Source: GCA-2688775 sp964524225
Lineage (GTDB): Archaea > Nanobdellota > Nanobdellia > Woesearchaeales > GW2011-AR4
Direction: 5' to 3'
Assembly: GCA_964524225.1 (NCBI GenBank)
Contig: CAZGEW010000044.1
Span: forward strand, 1-11,476
DNA length: 11,476 nucleotides
Below, piece by piece: positions 1 through 5,944 of the stretch. Positions within the stretch are counted from its first letter, which is position 1, and the number at the start of each line of letters is the position of its first letter. A program made the position numbers and the translations under genes. The notes under the pieces are model-generated. The model saw nothing but the letters and a program-made list of their open reading frames with translations, was not told where the DNA came from and searched no databases.

Positions 1-27
1 GAAGAAAAACCAAAAAAGATGCAGTAA
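1..27 (+). CDS. C-terminal end of an upstream gene, possibly ribosomal protein S24e (partial)
   Basis: Frame 1 gives the lysine-rich tail EEKPKKMQ followed by a TAA stop. It lies 19 nt before S27ae on the same strand. In many archaea S24e is the gene directly before S27ae, and a basic C-terminal tail fits, but eight residues cannot identify a protein. The S27ae frame is also open back to the window edge, so the reading rests on gene order rather than homology. Confidence 0.35.
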   Translation, partial: EEKPKKMQ

Positions 28-46
28 AATAAATTTTAAAATCAAT

Positions 47-229
47 ATGGCAAAAGAAGCGGCAAAGAAGAAATTATCAGGAAGATGGAATCTTTATCAA
101 GTGTCTGGTAATAAAATAGAAAGAAAAAATAAGCAATGTCCTAAATGTGGCCAAGGCACTTTCATGGCAAAGCACAGCAATAGATGGAGTTGTGGCACAT
201 GCAAATATACAGAATTCTTGAGTAAATAA
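47..229 (+). CDS. rps27ae: 30S ribosomal protein S27ae (eS31)
   Basis: A 60-residue protein of the small-subunit family eS31/S27ae, which sits in the 30S head. The Lys-rich N-terminus (AKEAAKKK) is followed by a zinc ribbon of two CxxC knuckles, CPKC at residues 31-34 and CGTC at 49-52, spaced as in the archaeal family. The length is typical for archaeal S27ae, which lacks the ubiquitin fusion of the eukaryotic form. The ATG at 47 gives the full N-terminal basic stretch. It follows the partial upstream gene by 19 nt, so the two are probably cotranscribed. A T-rich stretch after the stop (230-236) may end transcription before the convergent coiled-coil gene. Confidence 0.93.
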   Translation: MAKEAAKKKLSGRWNLYQVSGNKIERKNKQCPKCGQGTFMAKHSNRWSCGTCKYTEFLSK

Positions 230-280
230 TTTTTAAATTATCTACCTAATAAATTAATATAAGTTTCTACTTTAGTAACT

Positions 281-1168
281 TCATTTCCAACACTTTTGAA
301 AAATAAGCAAATCTTCTGTTGTCAGTTTCTCGCCCCTTTTAATCTTTTGATTTACCTCTTCTTCTTTTGACCTAAGCAAATTTTCTTCTTCAATCCTTTT
401 TTTCTCTTTTCTATCTGTGTCTATCTTATCTAGTCGTTCCTTAATTGAATTCATATCTTTTAATTTTTCTTTTAATTGAGAATTAATTTCATTAAATTGT
501 TTCTTCAATTCTGAAAACTTTTTAAATGCCTCTCCTTCTTGTAACTTTAATTTACCAATCTCGTCCGATATTTTTAGAATTTCTTCATGCATTGCTTGGC
601 TTTGTTTTGCCTTTTCCTGTAATAACATATGGGCATAATTTGCCTCTCTTTTTGTCTCGTTTATTTCTTTGTAGGTATCATCTAGTTTCTTTTCAGCTTC
701 AATCATTGAACTTGCATTGCTGTATAAACTCTTCAGTTTTTTTATTTTTTTCATTAGAGACTGCTCCTTTTCAAAAGACATTGGCTCAGTTTCCAGCTTA
801 AAACCTAGCTTTTCAACGTCTTTTTTTATTTGGTGAGGAGCACTCTTAATGTTTAATGCATTTGAAATGGCTATTTTCTCCTTTTTCAATTTGTCAATTT
901 CCTTAGATCTAGAAGCTATCTCATTATTCAAAGTGTCTCTTTTTTGTTTTAGCTCTTTAACCTCTTGCGTTAAAGAATCTCTCTTAGCTTTATTTTCATT
1001 AATTTTCCTAATAAGCTGTCTTATTTGTGAAGATACTTCTTCTTTCTTTGCATACCAAGATTCCTTCTCCTTATCAAGTTCATTAAGCAAACTTTTTAAT
1101 TTTGATACCTCTACTTTGAAATTATTCAGTTTATCAACTAATTCTTTGTGATTTTGATTTGATGTCAT
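281..1168 (-). CDS. Conserved archaeal coiled-coil protein (COG1340-like)
   Basis: About 295 residues, nearly all predicted long coiled coil with heptad-spaced Leu/Ile among Lys/Glu, and no membrane segment or catalytic motif. The C-terminal end carries the segment GEKLTTEDLLIFQ, which I associate with the uncharacterised archaeal coiled-coil family COG1340; that link comes from memory, not a search. Function is unknown; a scaffold-like or SMC-like role would be a guess. A GTG at 1192 would extend the frame by eight residues, but I chose the ATG at 1168: an AT-rich TATA-like element at 1194-1203 would start transcription about 25 nt downstream, at or just before this ATG, giving a leaderless mRNA. 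The gene converges with S27ae (51-bp gap) and diverges from the accessory island. Confidence 0.8.
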   Translation of the reverse strand: MTSNQNHKELVDKLNNFKVEVSKLKSLLNELDKEKESWYAKKEEVSSQIRQLIRKINENKAKRDSLTQEVKELKQKRDTLNNEIASRSKEIDKLKKEKIAISNALNIKSAPHQIKKDVEKLGFKLETEPMSFEKEQSLMKKIKKLKSLYSNASSMIEAEKKLDDTYKEINETKREANYAHMLLQEKAKQSQAMHEEILKISDEIGKLKLQEGEAFKKFSELKKQFNEINSQLKEKLKDMNSIKERLDKIDTDRKEKKRIEEENLLRSKEEEVNQKIKRGEKLTTEDLLIFQKCWK

Positions 1169-1193
1169 GAATTTAATTGTAAAAGTAAACACT

Positions 1194-1217
1194 TTAAAAA
1201 TATTGTTTTATTTATAA
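1194..1217. promoter_or_regulatory. Divergent TATA-box region
   Basis: On the minus strand TATTTTTAAAGT (1205-1194) lies about 25 nt upstream of the ATG at 1168. On the plus strand TTTATAAA at 1210-1217 would start rightward transcription near 1238, before the hairpins at 1271-1323. Both calls rest on sequence resemblance and spacing only. Confidence 0.45.
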
Positions 1218-1270
1218 AATGACAGAGATTCCGAAAGTTAGATAAACCACCCGTTTCATAGTAAATTATG

Positions 1271-1323
1271 TGTGGGGATGGTTAAACCATGCTCCCACAT
1301 CGATATGACACAACATCATATCG
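1271..1323 (+). repeat. Two adjacent imperfect/perfect hairpins at the left edge of the accessory island
   Basis: Hairpin A: TGTGGG (1271-1276) pairs with CCCACA (1294-1299), then after a small internal loop ATGGT (1278-1282) pairs with ACCAT (1286-1290) around a 3-nt loop. Hairpin B, one base later: CGATATGA (1301-1308) pairs perfectly with TCATATCG (1316-1323) around a 7-nt loop. Together they cover every candidate start codon of the following ORF (GTG 1272, ATG 1278, ATG 1305). They could be a mobile-element end, a translational control structure, or a terminator-like element. Confidence 0.55.
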
Positions 1324-1571
1324 AAAATGAGGTTAAATCCTTCTTGGATTTATGTGTTTCTAAAGTTGGTGACAACATAGTTTATTCAACGCTTGTAATT
1401 GCTAGGTTGCTTATAGAAGCAGCAAGACTGCATGACTCAATAAAAGAAATTGCAGATAAACCAGACAGTGACTCTGTATTTAAGAGAATAGAGCATGCTT
1501 CGCTAGAGCTAATAAAGAAAGCATTTGAACTTCACATTAGAGCTTTATTCAGAGCAATCAGTAGAATTTAG
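1272..1571 (+). pseudogene. Small helical ORF, possible N-terminal remnant of a DDE (IS4-like) transposase
   Basis: A 99-codon frame I cannot identify firmly. The predicted protein is all helical. The stretch around residues 39-75 (hydrophobic helix, then IKEIADKPDSDSVFKRI) resembles in pattern the N-terminal helical region of archaeal IS4-like/ISH3-like transposases, where a short polar segment of the type PxxDTxxxRL precedes the catalytic domain. No DDE catalytic domain follows, so if the resemblance is real this is a truncated remnant. The stop at 1571 lies 47 nt inside the endonuclease frame, in a different phase, so a frameshift joining the two frames is also possible. Start candidates are GTG 1272, ATG 1278 and ATG 1305, all within hairpins. 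It may instead be a genuine small protein. Confidence 0.3.
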
Positions 1572-2448
1572 ATTTACATATAATCCTTATAATGTTTCAG
1601 ATGAGCAAGTAGAAGAATACGTATTAAAATTTAAGTTGGTGAGTAGCAACTTAGTTAAAAGTTATAAAAGTCAGAGTAAAGGTGTTGGTTATGGATTAGT
1701 TGTAAGAAATACCTTATTAATAGAAATTATAATTTTTGGAATGAATAAGGTTAGAAAATTATTGGCTGATTTGAAGGAATATTCAATAAATGAACAAAAA
1801 CTAGCTAACTCTTTTCTTGCTAAATTATTAACGGGCGATGGAACATTAGATGTTCGATATAAAAGAAGAAATTTTCCTGAGCTCCATATAAAAATAGTTG
1901 ATGAAGATTTGAATTACTTGAATGATTATTGTAAGATATTGAGAAATCTTGGATTTAAAACTAGAGTAAATGAAAAAAGAATTTCTGTAATTTCTTCGTG
2001 TAGTTTCAAAGGCTTGCTTTATTTATACAGGATTAAAGCGTTTAAAAATTCAAATAATTGGAGTAAACTCATTGTAGCTATAGCGCTCTGCTTGAAAGGA
2101 AGAAGATACTATACATATTTGAGATTTCTGGAACTATACGGTTATGGAAAATTCAGCACTTCTTTTGTAAATGGATTGTTTCAACTTAAACCAAATATGA
2201 CTAGTGATTGGCTGAATAATAAAGTTAGTGAGAATCTCATTATAAAAAATCAATATAATTCGTGGTCTATGACTTCTGAAGGAGAAAGATTAAGCAGTAC
2301 ACTAAAAATTTGGAATAATGACTACCAAAATCTTATGAAATTAAAAAATATTGATAACTCATTTCAGTTATTGGAGACACTAAAATTTAAAAAAATTAAG
2401 TGTCTAACCGAAGAGCGCCCCGAGTCCCGCGGCAGCCGCTTCTTCTGA
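1525..2448 (+). CDS. LAGLIDADG-type homing-endonuclease-like protein with C-terminal winged-helix-like region
   Basis: About 307 residues from a TTG at 1525, the first possible start after the in-frame stop at 1513. Residues 97-108 (SFLAKLLTGDGT) match the LAGLIDADG helix with its acidic metal-binding residue in GDG, and the following segment (KIVDEDLNYLNDYCKILRNL, about 123-142) has the strand-helix pattern of this fold. Only one such motif is visible, so the enzyme would have to dimerise or carry a degenerate second domain. Residues about 226-260 look like a winged helix (WLNNKVSENLI then MTSEGERL). No intein splice residues are visible and the gene is not inside a ribosomal protein frame, so it looks free-standing. 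Its last 15 sense codons run antisense through the L12P 3' end. The N-terminal 80 residues are unassigned, and the start is uncertain (a later Met is near residue 73). Confidence 0.6.
   Translation: MNFTLELYSEQSVEFRFTYNPYNVSDEQVEEYVLKFKLVSSNLVKSYKSQSKGVGYGLVVRNTLLIEIIIFGMNKVRKLLADLKEYSINEQKLANSFLAKLLTGDGTLDVRYKRRNFPELHIKIVDEDLNYLNDYCKILRNLGFKTRVNEKRISVISSCSFKGLLYLYRIKAFKNSNNWSKLIVAIALCLKGRRYYTYLRFLELYGYGKFSTSFVNGLFQLKPNMTSDWLNNKVSENLIIKNQYNSWSMTSEGERLSSTLKIWNNDYQNLMKLKNIDNSFQLLETLKFKKIKCLTEERPESRGSRFF
2371..2405 (-). terminator. Inverted repeat with T-tract just after the L12P stop
   Basis: AGACACT (2375-2381) and AGTGTCT (2399-2405) form a 7-bp inverted repeat around an A/T-only centre. Read on the minus strand, the L12P stop leads straight into this stem and a run of seven T, suitable for archaeal T-rich termination of the L1-L10-L12 operon. 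It lies inside the coding frame of the opposite-strand endonuclease gene. Confidence 0.45.
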
Positions 2449-2864
2449 TTTCTTCTCTTCAACTGCTTTTTTCTTTTCATCAACTTTATGCTCAGCTTTT
2501 GATTCAGCTACAGGTGCTGCTACAGCAACAGGCATAGCTGCTTTCTCAATCGCTTCGTCTATGTTAACNNNNNNNNNNNNNNNNNNNNNNNNNNNNNNNN
2601 NNNNNNNNNNNNNNNNNNNNNNNNNNNNNNNNNNNNNNNNNNNNNNNNNNNNNNNNNNNNNNNNNNNNGTGCTGCTACAGCAACAGGCATAGCTGCTTTC
2701 TCAATCGCTTCGTCTATGTTAACCCCCTCCAATGCTGCAACAAGCGATTTTGCCCTTGCTTCGTCAACCTTGACATGGGCTGCTTCGAGCACTTTCTTTA
2801 CAGATGTCTCATCTATCTTTTGTCCTGCTTTGTGAAGCAACATTGCTGCATATACATATTCCAT
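2404..2864 (-). CDS. rpl12p: 50S ribosomal protein L12P (P1 stalk protein), interrupted only by an assembly gap
   Basis: The archaeal acidic stalk protein, which binds the L10/P0 spine as dimers and recruits translational GTPases through its C-terminal tail. The N-terminal helical dimerisation domain is at residues 1-60 (starting MEYVYAAMLLHKAG). An Ala-rich hinge and Lys/Glu-rich linker follow, ending with the hallmark GLGALFG and a TAG stop at 2404. As given, 100 Ns (2569-2668) sit between two identical 55-bp copies. Removing 155 bases leaves 306 nt, exactly 101 codons plus stop, in frame throughout and of normal length. Without that correction the frame is lost. A strong Shine-Dalgarno GGAGGT is at 2877-2872, 7 nt from the ATG. 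The gene follows L10 by 56 nt. The last codons are unusually GC-rich. Confidence 0.93.
2514..2568. repeat. Left copy of a 55-bp exact duplication flanking the gap
   Basis: Identical over 55 bp to 2669-2723, directly abutting the N run. Its length and its position at the contig end mark it as an assembly overlap, not a biological repeat: keeping both copies breaks the L12P frame and keeping one restores it. Confidence 0.95.
2569..2668. other. Scaffold gap of exactly 100 N
   Basis: One hundred consecutive Ns, the usual placeholder for a gap of unknown size. The flanks overlap by 55 bp, so the true gap is most likely negative (no missing sequence). Confidence 0.97.
2669..2723. repeat. Right copy of the 55-bp exact duplication flanking the gap
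   Basis: Identical to 2514-2568 and starts at the first base after the N run. This is the start of the next contig, sharing a terminal overlap with the previous one. Confidence 0.95.
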
Positions 2865-2920
2865 TTTATTTACCTCCTTGGTAATATCATTTTAATTTTA
2901 TTCACATTAATATTGTTAAA

Positions 2921-4030
2921 CTAATTTTTGTCTTTTTTGTCCTGCTCCTCAATAGTTTTTTTATGAATATCATGATATATTTTCTCAACTTCCTTTACCT
3001 CTCTTTGTTTTTCCCTCATCCTTATATTTGCTTCAAGCTCTTCTCTTGTTGGAACTCTTATTTCAGTTGATTCTTGTTTTTGCTCTGCTATTTCTGTTTT
3101 TGCAACTGGTTGGATTTCATGCTTTGCTTCTTGCTTCTCTGTTGCTTCTTTTTGCTCTTTCTCAACAATTTGAATGTTTGCCATTGTTTTTAAACTCAGC
3201 ATTTGTTGCTCTGCTTTGCTTAATAAAATTTCAATTATATCCTTACCAAAAATATTTTGTGAAATTCCAAGTGCTTTAGCATCTTTATATGCGTTACCAA
3301 TAAGCAAACTTATTGTCTCTTTTGTTGGGTAAGCAATATAATTTGCTATGTTGAATGCCCATCTTGAAGCCATTGTAATCCTGTTTTTGTACTCTGATTC
3401 GTCGATGGATAAAATATTTTTAGTATAGACTAAGCCATTTTCAAATACAGCTACTAAGTCTAAGCCAACCTCCATTGGTTGTATTCCTAATCTTATGAGA
3501 ATTTCAGCAACTCTCGGCTTTATTTTTTCACCTGTTTTTACTACAATAGCATCTTCTTTGATAGCTACTTTACCACCCTCAACACCAGCTTTTATTCCAG
3601 CAAGTGCTAGCTCTCCTATTATTGGGCCTGGTGCAAATGATGTTGCGCCTTTGTTAACTATTATATCTCTTGGGGCTATTTGGCCGGGCTTTGCAGGAGC
3701 AGGACTTTTGCTTTTTTGCAATGTTTTGCTTAATTTGAATGGGTTCTCTTTAGTGAAAATCAAGGCCGGCATTCCACTTAAACATTCCTCAAGCTTTTCA
3801 ATACCTTGCTTTGTTGATTTTGTGTTTTCAAATGCAATCTTTATAAGCCTTCTCTTTGTCATAGTAATGTGGAAGTTGCCTCTTAGTTGAGCCCTCATTG
3901 CTTGAAGCTGAGGAGCAGGCAGGTTTTCCATATTAACTACACCAATAATAGAATATTGATTAATCAAATCAACCAATTTATTTACAATCTCCTTTTTGTA
4001 TTGTGCAACATGTGCTTGTATTTGTTCCAT
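2921..4030 (-). CDS. rpl10: 50S ribosomal protein L10 (acidic P0, uL10)
   Basis: The stalk base protein: it binds 23S rRNA and L11 with its N-terminal domain and carries L12P dimers on C-terminal spine helices. About 369 residues from ATG 4030. The N-terminal rRNA-binding domain (about 1-100) contains the family stretch ITMTKRRLIKIAFEN. The middle P0 insertion domain has PAPAKPGQIAPRDIIVNKG and FAPGPIIGEL. The helical spine is about 210-290 and a long charged tail of over 70 residues follows. The ATG at 4030 starts one base after the L1 stop; an upstream ATG at 4066 would add 12 residues inside L1 and lose the familiar start. The tail ends in Lys/Asp/Glu residues and has no GLGALFG-like ending, which many archaeal P0 proteins share with P1. 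It is translationally coupled to L1 and followed by L12P. Confidence 0.93.
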   Translation of the reverse strand: MEQIQAHVAQYKKEIVNKLVDLINQYSIIGVVNMENLPAPQLQAMRAQLRGNFHITMTKRRLIKIAFENTKSTKQGIEKLEECLSGMPALIFTKENPFKLSKTLQKSKSPAPAKPGQIAPRDIIVNKGATSFAPGPIIGELALAGIKAGVEGGKVAIKEDAIVVKTGEKIKPRVAEILIRLGIQPMEVGLDLVAVFENGLVYTKNILSIDESEYKNRITMASRWAFNIANYIAYPTKETISLLIGNAYKDAKALGISQNIFGKDIIEILLSKAEQQMLSLKTMANIQIVEKEQKEATEKQEAKHEIQPVAKTEIAEQKQESTEIRVPTREELEANIRMREKQREVKEVEKIYHDIHKKTIEEQDKKDKN

Positions 4031-4031
4031 C

Positions 4032-4709
4032 TTATTTTTTATCTTTAATTTGTTGTATATCATCAACCCTAATTGGTTTGCCCATTGTAAGCTTTATGTA
4101 TACATCTTTAATATTATGCTTCTCATTTGGCAAAAGTTGCAATAATGAGCTATAGATAGCCAAACCATTTTCTGCTATTTCATTAGTGTCCATGTCTTCT
4201 GTTCCTATAGAGCATTGTACTAAAGGGGCGTTTTTTGTTGTGATTCTTATGGTGTGCTGAAGCTTCTCATACAATGGCTTTAGATTTGCATTTGGTGGAA
4301 CAATACAACCTGACTTTGGGTTTGGCATTTTGCCTCTTGGTCCAAAAACTTTTCCAAAAACAGTTGCAACTTTAGGCATAATATTGGCTTGGGCAATGAA
4401 AAAATCAAAGTTATTTGCTATTTTTTTGATATCTTTTTTATCATTGTATTTTACAAAATCGTCTGACAATATCACAGAATCAAAAATAGTCTTTGCTTGC
4501 TCTTCAAGCTCTGCTCCAACCAAAGCACATACCTTGACTTTCTTACCTATTGTATGGGGCAATGTGATAAACGTATCCACATTAGTTTCTTGCTTTTTTG
4601 TGTCCAATCCTTTTAAATTTATAATTAAATCGTAACTTTGCTTAAAGTTTCTTTTCTTAGAAGCATCCTTGGCTTTGTCTAATGCAGATATTATTTGTTC
4701 TTTCTCCAT
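4032..4709 (-). CDS. rpl1: 50S ribosomal protein L1 (uL1)
   Basis: 225 residues, normal for archaeal L1, the mobile L1-stalk protein that binds 23S helices 76-78 and handles exit of deacylated tRNA. Family motifs include TFITLPHTIGKKVKVCALVG near residues 46-65 and FGKVFGPRGKMPNPKSGCIV near 118-137, the conserved FGPRGxMPxP loop, followed by the RNA-binding C-terminal half. The ATG at 4709 has a GGAGGG Shine-Dalgarno at 4718-4713. It is the first gene of the L1-L10-L12 operon; L11, often next to L1 in archaea, is not adjacent here. Archaeal L1 is known to repress its own mRNA, and the leader contains a small hairpin touching the Shine-Dalgarno. Confidence 0.94.
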   Translation of the reverse strand: MEKEQIISALDKAKDASKKRNFKQSYDLIINLKGLDTKKQETNVDTFITLPHTIGKKVKVCALVGAELEEQAKTIFDSVILSDDFVKYNDKKDIKKIANNFDFFIAQANIMPKVATVFGKVFGPRGKMPNPKSGCIVPPNANLKPLYEKLQHTIRITTKNAPLVQCSIGTEDMDTNEIAENGLAIYSSLLQLLPNEKHNIKDVYIKLTMGKPIRVDDIQQIKDKK

Positions 4710-4712
4710 TTA

Positions 4713-4729
4713 CCCTCCTACCGAGGTAG
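4713..4729 (-). promoter_or_regulatory. L1 leader hairpin overlapping the Shine-Dalgarno
   Basis: On the minus strand CTAC-CTCG-GTAG (4729-4718) forms a 4-bp stem with a tetraloop, and its last G is the first base of the Shine-Dalgarno GGAGGG (4718-4713). The position would suit translational control, for example autoregulation by L1. I do not see a clear copy of the L1 rRNA-binding consensus, so the regulatory role is inference. Confidence 0.35.
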
Positions 4730-4760
4730 TCTTAATCGGGTTTACATAAGTAATGTTGAG

Positions 4761-4772
4761 GTATTTTTAAAT
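4761..4772 (-). promoter_or_regulatory. TATA box of the L1-L10-L12 operon
   Basis: The minus-strand sequence ATTTAAAAATAC (4772-4761) matches an archaeal box A. Transcription would start near 4742, leaving a leader of roughly 33 nt that carries the hairpin and Shine-Dalgarno. Confidence 0.55.
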
Positions 4773-4803
4773 GTAGCGGTAACTACATACAAAATCAGTC
4801 ATA

Positions 4804-4817
4804 GAAAGGTTTATATA
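4804..4817 (+). promoter_or_regulatory. BRE/TATA promoter of the paralogue block
   Basis: GAAAGG (4804-4809) followed by TTTATATA (4810-4817) is a strong archaeal promoter. The expected start, 25-30 nt downstream, falls at the ATG at 4841, which supports a leaderless mRNA and excludes the earlier in-frame ATG at 4823. Confidence 0.7.
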
Positions 4818-4840
4818 CATTTATGCTACGTGAAAATTTG

Positions 4841-5404
4841 ATGGAGCCAGAAGATTTTATACATTACCCAGAAGCACCAACCTTTACTCTGTATATACAA
4901 TACAAAGGAATTTTTGATATGCAGGATCTTTACGAGTCTATCGCTGATTTCTTCAGGCAGAAAAAATTCAAGTTTTATGAGAAATTTCAAAGATTAAGGA
5001 AGCCGGGCCCGTTTGGTGCAGAGATTCTCTACCAATTTGAAGCCAGAAGAAAAGTTGAAGAATATTATGAATGGGTAGTCTATGTTAATATGGAAACATT
5101 TGATTTACATGATATTGAGCTTGTGCTGAAAAACGGAGCAAAGAAAAAAATGAGCAAAGGCAGAATATGGATACAGCTTCATGGTGTTTGTATCACAGAT
5201 TATGAAAAGATGTGGGAGAAGAGTGCATTTTTGGCACAGCTAAAAAGCTTTTACAATAAATATGTTGTAAAGAAAAGATATGAAGGCTTATGGTGGGACG
5301 AGCTTTATTATAAGATTGTGTTGAAACTGCATGCTTTAATAAAAGAGCGATTGAAAATGGCATCAGAAGGATTTGAGCATAGACATTTTGCTGGCGTACA
5401 TTAA
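4841..5404 (+). CDS. Hypothetical protein, paralogue 1 of a tandem triplet
   Basis: 187 residues, function unknown. The pattern YKGIFDMQDLYESIADFF near the N-terminus, a charged alpha/beta middle with KGRIWIQLHG, and a helical end with WWDELYYKI match a family I recall as common in Woesearchaeota-like genomes and without assigned function. There is no signal peptide, clear membrane segment or Cys cluster, so it is probably cytoplasmic. I chose ATG 4841 because the TATA box at 4810-4817 fits a leaderless start there; ATG 4823 would be only about 6 nt from the TATA box. The next two genes share the same layout: Y-G-hydrophobic-D start, a GR or GEV strand leading into an xxGxI strand, then F-IRxxYDYxI-like helices. 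This indicates tandem duplication followed by divergence. It is the first gene of a likely operon. Confidence 0.75.
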   Translation: MEPEDFIHYPEAPTFTLYIQYKGIFDMQDLYESIADFFRQKKFKFYEKFQRLRKPGPFGAEILYQFEARRKVEEYYEWVVYVNMETFDLHDIELVLKNGAKKKMSKGRIWIQLHGVCITDYEKMWEKSAFLAQLKSFYNKYVVKKRYEGLWWDELYYKIVLKLHALIKERLKMASEGFEHRHFAGVH

Positions 5405-5415
5405 GCGTGATAATT

Positions 5416-5940
5416 ATGGGGCACTTAAAAATAATCATTGACCATGAAAAGATAGATTACAGTGGAGTCTTGGATATTGCAAATTTGTTTAAAGTAATAG
5501 AAAATTTTTTGTTTGAGAGAGGGTTTGACAAGAAGCAAGACAAGGATTTTGAGCAGAACACAGAGCAAGGCAAATTTATAGAATGGCAAATTTCTCCGTG
5601 GAAGAAAATAACAGATTATGTGAGATACATAGTAAAAGTTAGGATACTTGGCTATGACATTCTAAAGACAAATGCAGTTTATGAAAATAAGAAAAAAACT
5701 GTAGATAATGGTAGGGTTATTATAGTCATTGACGGCTTTATTGAATATGATTATGATAGCAAGTGGGAAGATAATCCATTATTATTCTTCATAAGGGAGA
5801 TTTATGATTATTTTATTTTTAAGATCTACACTGAAAGGTTTGAGCAAAGACTAGTTCATGATATAAACCACTTACATGATCATATCGAGAAATTTTTAAA
5901 TTTATACAGACATTATTCAGTAATTTCAAAAATTCATTAG
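5416..5940 (+). CDS. Hypothetical protein, paralogue 2 of a tandem triplet
   Basis: 174 residues from ATG 5416, function unknown. It shares with its neighbours the start YSGVLDIANLFKVIENFL, the central strand pair NGRVIIVIDGFIEYDYD and the helix FFIREIYDYFIFKIY, but lacks the WWDELYY segment of paralogue 1, having FEQRLVHDINHLHDHIEKF in the equivalent place. A GTG at 5407 would add three residues; I prefer the ATG because GTGAT at 5407-5411 looks like a Shine-Dalgarno for it. The gene starts 11 nt after paralogue 1, so it is almost certainly cotranscribed. The protein is rich in aromatic and charged residues with no enzymatic motif visible. Confidence 0.72.
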   Translation: MGHLKIIIDHEKIDYSGVLDIANLFKVIENFLFERGFDKKQDKDFEQNTEQGKFIEWQISPWKKITDYVRYIVKVRILGYDILKTNAVYENKKKTVDNGRVIIVIDGFIEYDYDSKWEDNPLLFFIREIYDYFIFKIYTERFEQRLVHDINHLHDHIEKFLNLYRHYSVISKIH

Positions 5941-5944
5941 TACT

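Noticed and set aside
1525..2448. The LAGLIDADG protein as an intein or a group I intron product
   Set aside because: No intein splice-junction residues and no interrupted host protein frame are visible; the L12P frame ends at a stop rather than continuing on the other side.
2514..2723. Long direct repeat around the N run as a genuine tandem duplication
   Set aside because: Exact 55-bp identity, placement at both contig ends and restoration of L12P on collapse all point to an assembly overlap.
2404..2864. L12P as a pseudogene interrupted by an insertion
   Set aside because: Both halves are intact and join in frame once the artefact is removed; the length and ending are normal.
3495..3890. 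Plus-strand open frame of 131 codons opposite L10
   Set aside because: It is the complement of a clearly coding ribosomal protein gene; its hydrophobic composition is the usual antisense artefact.
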